Shown here: positions 55,185-64,000 of the stretch, piece by piece | Layout: every line of letters begins with the position of its first letter | Numbering within the stretch: position 1 is the first letter of the stretch | Assembly (NCBI GenBank): GCA_964030785.1 | Contig: OZ034970.1 | Span: 39,694,377-39,758,376, forward strand | Length of the DNA stretch: 64,000 nucleotides | Source of the DNA: Siderastrea siderea | Taxonomy: Eukaryota; Cnidaria; Anthozoa; Scleractinia; Rhizangiidae | Reading direction: 5' to 3' | Notes under the pieces: model-generated | The model's database searches: none | The model's input: the letters and a program-made list of their open reading frames with translations, nothing else | Told to the model about the DNA's origin: nothing | Program-made: the position numbers and the translations under genes

Positions 55185-56898
55185 GGACAAGTCAACGAAA
55201 AGGAGTCGAGAACGACGGTATGACAGTTTAACTTCTATTTTGCAATTATTAACATACCCTTACCGTATTGATCTGTTGATATCATGGTTGTAAAATGCTG
55301 CGCGCAAATTGAAGGCCACTGTTCTTCATATTTCTAGATCACGTTCCTATTCCTGGTCGCCAGCCAGAGAACGGTCACGGCGATCAGAAAGCCGAATACG
55401 ATCATCAAGTCGGTCAGTTAACTGTTCTTTTATGTTCTATCCAGCACTAATTCCTTTATAAAGCTTGATAGATGTATGTTGCTTTATCTATAACTACCGA
55501 TATATTGCAATGCGCAACAGTATCAGAAGATTAAGAAGTACATTGCCCTTGACACTTCTTAAGATCACTTTTTCTTTACTCAGATCTCGGAAATCTCAGT
55601 CGAAAAGATCCAGATCTCGTTCGCCGAATCGTCATCACAGACATGAATTGCACGAACGACAAAGGTAAAGCTTTAGTTTATTGTAAACCTGACACCCTGT
55701 TGTGTGATGACTGCTGTGATAACAAGTCACGCTGGCGAGTAATATCACTAGTATATCACAGCAAGCGAACAAGCGAAAATATTGCGGGCAGAGAGAGAAA
55801 TGCACATTCTCGATGATAAGACACTGTCTATTCTAGTAAGCAAAGTTTTTTAAACGTGCTTTGCTTCTGTCCAGTTTTTCGAAGCCCTTGACCATCACTT
55901 TCATCATGCTTTCGGGGTAACCTCGTTTCCAGGGCTTTTCCCTTCGTAATTTGGAACGGGCGGGAAAAGAGGCATCGTAGGCTATTGAGCTACTATACCT
56001 TATTTCCAACTCCTCCCTCCGGAAATCCCTCCGTGTAGTACAATATCTGTCAGGTACGGAGCAACAGAAAAATAATGAAAATTATGGCGCAGGTCGGGGA
56101 ATTCGGATAATTTTTTTGTTTGATTTCTTGCAAGAATATTTTCTATCTTGGTAAAACGTTTGGGGCAATGCATGATTTTATTTTATTTTAGTTTTTATTT
56201 TTTTTTTGGAGTGGGAGGGCTACTCGCTGCATATAATTCTTTTCTGTCCCCAACAACAGCAAAAAACTCTTACCACGATGTCAAGTGCTATATAAACAGG
56301 CTATCTGAAATTTTAGCAATGAAATCAAAATTGTTGTAACATTTCTCTTACAGGTCCCAGCACCGCTCGAGATCCCAATCACCAAGAAGTTACCATCACG
56401 ATAGGTCAAGGTAAATAATTATCATGTTTATTCTTTAATTGCATGTATCGCACGCGTCCTGGGTGTTATACATGTATTGCACCCAGACAGTGTGTGAATA
56501 TTCTTGGGATAGTATAAAGATGTTTAATGTCACTAGTTAGTGTGAGCCGTGGACGCAACGTGTAGCATATGCAATATTTGGCACATACGTCTATGTTTTT
56601 ATATAGAGTATCCATCAATATAAATAGAAAACCAGAAAACAAAAGGATTGAAGCAAATATAGCCATTCCTCTTGGAAAAACGGACTTTGAAGGTATCCTT
56701 ATTGCTTGCGTTTTCTTGTTAGTAGTTGAAGTAATGAATATGATGCCTCTTTTTCGTTCAGAAAGAAGAAATGCCAAATGTCCATGGAAGAGTTTAGCGT
56801 TCGAAAAAACTGTGAAAAGGAACCTTCTAACCTAAATGCAGGGTAGGAGCAGTTTAATTCTATTCCCCATAATTTTCAATTGTGAATAACTAATATCA

Positions 56899-57082
56899 TT
56901 GCACTACACTATACTACACTACACTAGACTACACTACACTAGACTACACTACACTAGACTACACTACACTAGACTACACTACACTAGACTACACTACACT
57001 ACACTACACTACACTACACTACACTACACTACACTCACTACACTACACTACACTACACTGCACTGCACTGCACTGCACTGCA
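56899..57082. repeat. ACTACACTACACTAG minisatellite
   Basis: Fifteen-bp units built from ACACT/ACTAG grade into pure ACACT and then CACTG units. It lies in a presumed intron of the RS/NHL gene. Confidence 0.92.
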
Positions 57083-57171
57083 TGACATTACGTCATTGTT
57101 GAATTGATGAATATCAACTGATGTTCACAAACTTTAAAACCCCAACTCACAAGGCAACGTTGCAAAGCATC

Positions 57172-57555
57172 GCAGATATAAAAGGGGGTGGGAAGGCCTG
57201 CACGACTCCTATCAAGTCCGTAAACGAGCCAAATTTAAAAAATCTACTATGCCAAGAGCAGCATTAAAAAGTCGCTTTACAGACGATCAAAGGTCAAATA
57301 TTACAAACTGGCGTAGAGCCACAGGAGTCCATCATACAAATAGCAGATATGACCTTTATACAGTAACAGTCCTTAAAATGCGATGCCTTCATTTTTACGG
57401 CTCCATTCAGTCTCCATTTTAAAAATCTTCCAGACTTAACCCGCTACTAAAATACAAGAAGATAAATTGGTCGAAAGACCGAGTTATCTAAGGCGCGGCT
57501 TACTATGACGTGAAGTAGGAGTCGTGCAGGCCTTCCCACCCCCTTTTATATCTGC
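57172..57555. mobile_element. Insert with 39-bp perfect inverted arms
   Basis: 57172-57210 and 57517-57555 are exact reverse complements (begin GCAGATATAAAAGGGGG). Between them is a 57-codon frame at 57249-57422 (MPRAALKSRFTDDQRSNITN). The flanking DNA shows no clear target duplication. It lies directly before the NHL-like block. Confidence 0.75.
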
Positions 57556-59202
57556 AAAAGGTCAACCGCTTTGCATTTATCAAGATCCACAGAGCCTAAT
57601 TGTGTCACTACACAACTACGGAATCAAGCGTATTCGTTGGCAAAACGGGGCTTTACTGATGTCAAGTGTGTTAAAGAAAAATCCTTCGTCAATTCTCGGT
57701 ATCGGACGTACTGAGGAAAAACTCGTTTTCTCTAATTGCCAAGACCACACAGTCAACTTTTTCGTCGAGGAAGAGTCACGTATAACGTACTCGCTGGGAA
57801 CTGTTCAGGGTTTTCAGGACGGCTACACAGTTGCCTTTAACTCACCGTCTTCACTTGTTGCGTTTGGCGAGACTGTCTTCGTTTGTGACACAAGTAGCAG
57901 AGCCGTCAGAATAATTACAAGTCTCACCACTTACAGGCCACTTGGAGAAAAAATGGATTCGTTCATTGACCTCTTTCAACTAAGAGAAGATTCGGGTAAA
58001 GATTATGTAAACCACCATACAAGTCTGAATGATGGCTTAAAGATTCTTAAGGGAACAGCCGATTTGATGAAAGAGATAGAAGTCCAAGCATGTGCTCGAA
58101 CGGGACGGAGATGCCCACAAGGACCAGATCTTGGGTTTACGAAACCAACCAGAGACTCTTTCCAAATGCTACACTTTTCATTTGCCAAGATCAAGTCAAT
58201 TTTAGATGAAAAGGGTCTTCTTTACATTGCAGAAGAAATTGATTTCTCCGGCTTCACAACCTTGCAGGTCGAACATTTCTTTGCCGGGATGAGGATGCCG
58301 AGTAGGCCCACACCAGACATGCACGATTACTCAAGCCGGAGCCCAAACTGCATCATTGAGTCGCTCAGAAAACCTATCAGTCTTCCTTCGTAGTTTACAG
58401 TGGTCCTCAAAGTCATTACATTGAAAAGAAAGTTCATGAAAAAGAACCTGAATGGCTGTATGAACGCTGTAAGTCAAGGACTGTGCACACTCTGGAAGAG
58501 AGGGATGAGACCAGGGAAGAGGCTAAGGAGCTTAGGCTTTTTACCAAAGAGTTTGGACAGGGAGTGAGACAGCAAACGGTGAGGGGTAAGGCCCAAGAAA
58601 GAGCTGGGACACTACCCTTGGCTATTTCCATGATGAAAAGAATCATTGCGCCAGAAACTCGAAATTTAAACCTGCTTGAAGAACTCCAGGGCCTCGAGGA
58701 AGAAAGTGGTGATCACCTGGATGCCGGGACGTCAGTGGAAAAGAACAGAGTTGTTTTTTCAAAAGGAGAAGTTGTCGCTCTTAAGCATAACTACAGGACG
58801 TACCTGGAGCCCTTTTTTCTGGCAATCCTCTGTGACGATCTCCACAGCAGGAATGATTGTTTCCTGGAGGAAAAGCTCAAAATAAATTGGCTGGAGCAAT
58901 CAGAGGAAGATCCTTTAGTCTACAACAAAGGAACCTTTGACGATCAAAATTCACCGAAATGCATCATGGACCGAGTCTCTGTTGATGGGGAAGCCGAACA
59001 GTTTATTTTAAGAAGAAACGAAGAACGGCGCCTAAGAAATTTGGCTCACGGGCATGTAGACAACGTGTCAGACGACAGTGACGATGAAAGCCAGGAAGAG
59101 GAGAATCTAGCAAAAGTGGAAGACGAAGAGCCTAGTAGCAGATCCCGGTTTGAGGCTGCACACAGTAGATCTGGGAGAAGAGTCACCAGATATCTTCTTT
59201 AA

Positions 59203-60067
59203 ATACACTTTTAACATTAATTTTTCAGTCACAATTTCGCTATTGCTATAAAATGAAGAAAGCTTAAAATAACAGCAATCAGGCTGAAAGTTGTCACGTA
59301 AACACTTCCAGTGCTCGAGTGGAGTCTTAGCGTATAACAGCAGTCTGAGTTCCTTGATAAGCCTTTCTCTTAGTTCGTCGTGGTTGTAGGTGGTTCGGGT
59401 TTTTTTTTCTTCGCAGCCAGCTCACCTTTCAAATCGTGACTGTAGGTATTTTTCCTTAATACACAAAATCTCAAAATCAAACAATAGAACTTTGAACTAC
59501 ATTTCTTTAAAATTGAAAATTCCTTTTTCTTTCGCCTTCAAAGTGCATGTCGCGCTTATATATACTTTTTGCAACATATTTAGATTCAGTCTTTTTATTC
59601 ACTTTTTACGTGACGTTAAGCCAAGTCGAATCAGGGAGTTTTAATTAAAAGAAAAACTGTCGTTAATCTTGTCAGTTTTATCGTGTTGTTTTATAGCGCG
59701 TTTTCTAGTATTCATACGAATTTTACATTTCTCAACCAAGAAAGTTTTTTAAAAAGTAAGCTAATCAAGTAATGTGTAATGGACCGAGCATTTTTCACAA
59801 GCAAGCACAGAATTCCAGTCATTCCTTAATACATCATGGAAGAGAAGATGAGAACTTGATTCAGAATGAGCAAATGAAGATCTACTTGAGGTAAATACAC
59901 ATTGTTATTAACTGAATGAATGATAAATCGACGTCGGGGAGACTTAACTTGATCAAATCTCTCTATGGGATCATAAAAATTATGTGGGATCAGGGATCAA
60001 ATGTTGCCACATTTTGGGGATCAGGGATCCAAATTTAGAGCTAAAATTTGGGATCAGCGATGAAAAA
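59203..60067. other. 3' flank of the RS/NHL gene within the TIR element
   Basis: AT-rich non-coding DNA, ending in the right subterminal cluster (GGGATCATAAAA, GGGATCAGGGATC twice, GGGATCAGCGATG). Confidence 0.55.
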
Positions 60068-62476
60068 ATATACCTGGTTACGACCCTGTAACTTTGCTGT
60101 GGTGCTAATTTACTTTGCTGTAACACAGTGCTTCTAAGTTTTTAAGTTTCTACATGAATTGTCAAATTCAGATTTTTCTATTTCCTGAATGGCCATTGCA
60201 ATAGTTACCGTTTGCTTTGAGAACATGTTGCAAAAAAGCAATTTTCGACGGAAACATTTTCTTTTAGCTTCAAAAGCTTAAGAGCTGAACTAGGAGTACT
60301 AGGCGTAGCGACAAAATCAAAACATATGACAATTACCAAAATTATATAATTTTACTCGTTAGCTTACATTGAAGTCGCCATCGGATGAACACTAGAACGG
60401 CAATCCCTCTGCAACTTTATATTTTATGAATTGAATTTTACAGCTAAGCAATGATTTATCACTCACATTTGTGATCTAGTTACGTATTTTAAATGTCGCG
60501 CCCTGTTGTAAAGTTGTCATAAGAATTGAAATTAACAGTTCTACTTACTAAGGCCTAAGAAAACTGCCGAAAAGCTCTGCCTTCTCCGTGTACCTCCGGT
60601 GGGCTGACAGAAACCAGACCTGTAAGGAAGAAAACATTTCACAATCATATTTAATTATTCTGTCACCTATCGTCCACATATAAAACGTGTTTTGCTAAAA
60701 GCAAGCGATGCGGGGTCACAGAGAACAGTTGAGGTGTTATATTGGAACTGAACAAATCAAATTAAAGAAACCGAATGATAACCAGAAAGAAAATGGAGAA
60801 AACTGAGGGACAAGCCTTTCGAGGAAGTCTTGCCTTGCAAGGTACAAAAATTTGTAACTTGCAGAATTCTGATCGATAATATGACTTCAACTTTTGATAT
60901 CTTTTTCCTTACCGCTCACTCAAATGCTCACTTTTAACAGAAATTATTTGTAAAAAAACAAGAACACAGTCGATGTCAGAATCTGTATCAAGACTGGGTG
61001 AAGCGTAATTTAATGTTGAATTTATGATCAACAGGAACTCGAAAACACGTAGAGTACAATTAAAAGCTCTAAAACCTACGTCAATAAGTCATTATACATG
61101 CAGGATTCCGCAATCTCATGAAACCTCAAATTATCATAATTTTTGGGTTCTCTCAAGCGCGGTTTTTTTTAGTTCTTCCATTGTGATACAAAAAAGTTGG
61201 GCCATTGAAGGCGATTCTTCTAAGTCTGTAATGCAATCCTAAAGTAATATCACTCAAATAATCCATTTTCAGTATTTATTCTTCAGGAGGTGAGGGGTGG
61301 AGTTCTCCCAAGCTATAATGCCAGCATTCAAATATAAACTATTGAGTTAACTTTGCTGTGGTGCTAATTTACTTTGCTGTAACACAGTGCTTCTAAGTTT
61401 TTAAGTTTCTACATGAATTGTCAAATTCAGATTTTTCTATTTCCTGAATGGCCATCGCAATAGTTACCGTTTGCTTTGAGAACATGTTGCAAAAAAGCAA
61501 TTTTCGACGGAAACATTTTCTTTTAACTTCAAAAGCTTAAGAGCTGAACTAGGAGTACTAGGCGTAGCGACAAAATCAAAACATATGACAATTACCAAAA
61601 TTATATAATTTTACTCGTTAGCTTACATTGAAGTCGCCATCGGATGAACACTAGAACGGCAATCCCTCTGCAACTCTATATTTTATGAATTGAATTTTAC
61701 AGCTAAGCAATGATTTATCACTCACATTTGTGATCTAGTTAAGTATTTTAAATGTCGCGCCCTGTTGAAAAGTCGTCATAAGAATTGAAATTAACAGTTC
61801 TACTTACTAAGGCCTAAGAAAACTGCCGAAAAGCTCTGCCTTCTCCGTGTACCTCCGGTGGGCTGACAGAAACCAGACCTGTAAGGAAGAAAACATTTCA
61901 CAATCATATTTAATTATTCTGTCACCTATCGTCCACATATAAAACGTGTTTTGCTAAAAGCAAGCGATGCGGGGTCACAGAGAACAGTTGAGGTGTTATA
62001 TTGGAACTGAACAAATCAAATTAAAGAAACCGAATGATAACCAGAAAGAAAATGGAGAAAACTGAGGGACAAGCCTTTCGAGGAAGTCTTGCCTTGCAAG
62101 GTACAAAAATTTGTAACTTGCAGAATTCTGATCGATAATATGACTTCAACTTTTGATATCTTTTTCCTTACCGCTCACTCAAATGCTCACTTTTAACAGA
62201 AATTATTTGTAAAAAAACAAGAACACAGTCGATGTCAGAATCTGTATCAAGACTGGGTGAAGCGTAATTTAATGTTGAATTTATGTTCAACAGGAACTCG
62301 AAAACACGTAGAGTACAATTAAAAGCTCTAAAACCTACGTCAATAAGTCATTATACATGCAGGATTCCGCAATCTCATGAAACCGCAAATTATCATAATT
62401 CTGGAGTTCTCTCAAGCGCGGTTTTTTTTTTTTCAAACCAAACTTTTGAATGCAGAGTTGATGAAGTATTTCCATT

Positions 62477-62477
<1 letters not shown>

Positions 62478-62511
<34 letters not shown>
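62478..62511. repeat. (TAA)n microsatellite, tail of a minus-strand LINE
   Basis: About eleven trinucleotides; on the minus strand it follows the LINE 3' UTR, where a short tandem tail is expected. Confidence 0.8.
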
Positions 62512-62512
<1 letters not shown>

Positions 62513-62990
62513 CCTTTTTTAACCACGATCTGTTTTAAAGCAAATACATGCTTGAGGGGTCGTGTGTACGTGTGACTAACTACCTACCTAAGAAAAATTA
62601 ATATTACATTGTAATAAACTAAAATAAACGATATTATGTTTTAATAAGATTAAGATTTAAAATTGAAAATCACACATGTGTTTCGGAGTTGTCTGGATCG
62701 ACAAACTGCCAAAATTAAGTTTTTTAAATATAGGGTCCATTCTCGCTTTTTTGCAAAACTGCTTGTGGTTGGTAGCGTTATTAAAGTAGCTTGACACAAA
62801 ATTCCATAAGACTGCACCTCTGTACCGGATTGAGTTCTTTAAAAACGACGTTGAAAATCGTGGGACAACTGCTTTTAGGTGTCCTCTTAGGTTGTAGGGT
62901 CCGTGTCTCCACGTTACCAAATCTGAAATCGTTTTAGGAAAGTTTGTGACGGGAAGTTTGATAGCATTGGTACATAAACAGGAATTCAGT
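62512..62990 (-). pseudogene. LINE ORF2 C-terminal fragment
   Basis: Minus frame from about 62957 to 62657 reads FPKTISDLVTWRHGPYNLRG..VPRFSTSFLKNSIRYRGAVLWNFV...FCKKARM, the usual last segment of non-LTR retrotransposon ORF2 proteins, then a stop, a 3' UTR and a TTA tail. The RT core is absent. It borders the end of tandem unit 3. Confidence 0.7.
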
Positions 62991-64000
62991 TGTTTAATTC
63001 AACCTTTTGGCCTTGACCATGGCTTCAAATAAAGATCCATTGTTTGTTCCTCCCATCACCAGGATATTGGCTCACATGACGTCACGATCGGTGTATCTTT
63101 TATCGTAACTAAGCAGCATTTTCTAGGAAGAAGAAGGCTTTTGATTCTGTTAAATTGTCCATGACGACGTTGCTTTTCATACCACGCTTAAAGATAAAGT
63201 TCGTTTTTGTATATTGTGGGTAGGATTAAGTGATGACCTCGGTAAAGTAGCTCAGTTATTGAATTTGTCGTCATATACGTCCCATATCTACCCTTGAAAC
63301 AGATCGTAGTATAAATAAACGTTTATAGAACGATGCTCACCAGTGAAAAGCGGCAAAATTAGGTTTTGTTACTGCTGGAGTAGGTTTGTTGATAATGCAA
63401 ACAAATAGTGAAAAATTATTGTGAAATGTCCCCTTATGGATAATGTGTCTGACTCAGATCGTTATGTAAATTGCATCAAATCATGTCAAAGTTTAATATA
63501 CATCTGTTGACTTAAATCAGACTTAAACGTTGAAGCAAAAATTAAAGCCCAAAGGATAAAAAATCAAGTACTTGGGGTATAACTGTTAGATCTAGAAATA
63601 AGCTTTTGCCTCGTTTGATTGGAGTGGCGGTGAGGGTAGATATATCTCGTTAGGGATGGTCATCTGGAAGGCTTCTACTTGCTATGATAGATTTTCAAAT
63701 GAGGGTCTTGGGTTTGGGTCTTGGCTGACGGTAAAAATTATTTTTTCCACGATTAACGGTTTTTAGGCCGTTTGGCAGTTCACGGTAGAACGGAAAGATG
63801 TAGAGCCGCAGGATGCAAAACGCCTCGTTCTTAATGCACAAGCCTTTGGGAAATCAAGGAGGCTTTTTCGCATTTGGTCGACACTTGTCAGCTGTCCAGT
63901 ACATCCCTGTCATTCTGGTGTCCGGGACCTTTTTTTATCCTCGGTAAGGTTCACCTTCGATTAGTACTGCAGTCTGACAATCAAAATTGAGCACAGTTGT
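62991..64000. other. No supported gene at the right edge
   Basis: No frame of note. TGACGTCA occurs at 63078-63085. The sequence could belong to the truncated LINE or to single-copy intergenic DNA. Confidence 0.35.

Larger units (their letters stand above)
54753..59202 (+). pseudogene. Spliced RS-domain / NHL-like gene inside the TIR element
   Basis: A start ATG at 54753 opens an exon (MDKSTKRSRE, interrupted by a MITE) ending at 55217. Exons at 55338-55412, 55584-55664, 56354-56410 and 56762-56842 follow, each with AG/GT borders and all joined in phase 2. They encode an arginine/serine-rich region (SRSYSWSPARERSRR; KRSRSRSPNRHHRH) and then KKKCQMSMEEFSV. A long block from about 57556 (KGQPLCIYQDPQ) has an NHL-like stretch (GTVQGFQDGYTVAFNSPSSL...VFVCDTSSRAVRII), then LQVEHFFAGMR. 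One missing base near 58371 shifts the frame, after which YSGPQSHYIEKK continues to an acidic tail and stop at 59202. The exon link between 56842 and 57556 is not resolved. Function unknown; the E in VEHFF could be part of a catalytic triad, which is speculation. Confidence 0.7.
54357..60088 (+). mobile_element. 5.73-kb TIR element of unrecognised type
   Basis: 54357-54377 and 60068-60088 are perfect 21-bp inverted repeats that start CAGGGTCGTAACCAGG. The target duplication is TAACTTT (54350-54356, 60089-60095); unit 2 of the surrounding repeat has the empty site near 61350. Both ends carry clusters of GGGATC-type motifs (left 54379-54490; right 59970-60060), likely transposase-binding sites. 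One gene fills the interior. A 7-bp duplication is unusual: hAT usually makes 8, P 7-8 and Dada 6-7. I see no hAT, Tc1, piggyBac, Harbinger or Mutator transposase. Confidence 0.85.
53389..62413. repeat. Three tandem units of a 1259-bp repeat, the first split by a 5.7-kb element
   Basis: Anchored on GAACACTAGAACGGCAATCC, units start at 53389, 60387 and 61646. Unit 1 is 53389-54356 plus 60096-60386, which sums to 1259 bp, equal to unit 2; unit 3 stops near 62413. Unit-to-unit identity is very high. The short frames in it (such as the 72-codon frame at 54026 and 61024) are repeated copies without known homology. Confidence 0.93.

Noticed and set aside
56899..57102. Repetitive LHYTR peptide frame
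   Set aside because: It is translation of a 15-bp minisatellite in a presumed intron.

Overview
The window looks like repeat-rich nuclear DNA from an anthozoan cnidarian, most likely a stony coral. This is inferred from content, not from a database search. The evidence is an intact BEL/Pao retrotransposon, a Penelope-like element with a GIY-YIG endonuclease, tRNA-headed SINEs, many hairpin MITEs, spliced eukaryotic exons, a TPR-CHAT gene and HMGXB3-like and RING-like fragments of the kind expanded in corals. There is no bacterial-style operon structure.

Layout. 0-2.1 kb (minus): broken gene with a RING-like tail. 3.9-5.3 kb (minus): HMGXB3-like zinc-binding gene broken by a stop. 5.65-5.9 kb: tRNA-derived SINE. 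7.26-7.48 kb: 67-bp perfect inverted repeat around a hammerhead-ribozyme-like core. 8.82-17.31 kb (minus): complete young BEL/Pao element whose 5' LTR carries a Harbinger-like insertion. 18.8-19.7 kb (minus): terminal exon of a GT10 fucosyltransferase split by a SINE with an exact 13-bp target duplication. 20.5-24.4 kb: MITEs, a second SINE and an exact 322-bp duplication. 24.4-31.8 kb: no gene I can support. 31.9-36.2 kb (minus): a large TPR-CHAT gene with 24 nearly identical TPR units and an intact His/Cys pair. 36.8-38.0 kb: 54-bp minisatellite split by a hAT-like element. 39.1-40.1 kb: Penelope-type tail and a Harbinger-like MITE.

42.1-62.4 kb is best read as about six head-to-tail units of one ~1.26-kb repeat, into which at least six mobile elements have inserted: Penelope, two TTAA-target TIR elements, a LINE tail, a MITE with an 8-bp duplication, and a 5.7-kb TIR element. 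Intact neighbouring units supply empty sites that define most insertion boundaries exactly.

The most novel item is the 5.73-kb element at 54357-60088. It has 21-bp perfect terminal inverted repeats, a 7-bp target duplication, GGGATC-rich subterminal arrays, and an internal spliced gene that encodes an arginine/serine-rich N-terminus, an NHL-like stretch and an unfamiliar C-terminal block. I do not recognise a known transposase in it. It is either an undescribed autonomous DNA transposon or a TIR element that captured a host gene. The copy is broken by a MITE in its first exon, an inverted-repeat insert and one frameshift.

Genes that look intact are the BEL/Pao Gag-Pol and the TPR-CHAT protein; the other coding features are fragments or pseudogenes.
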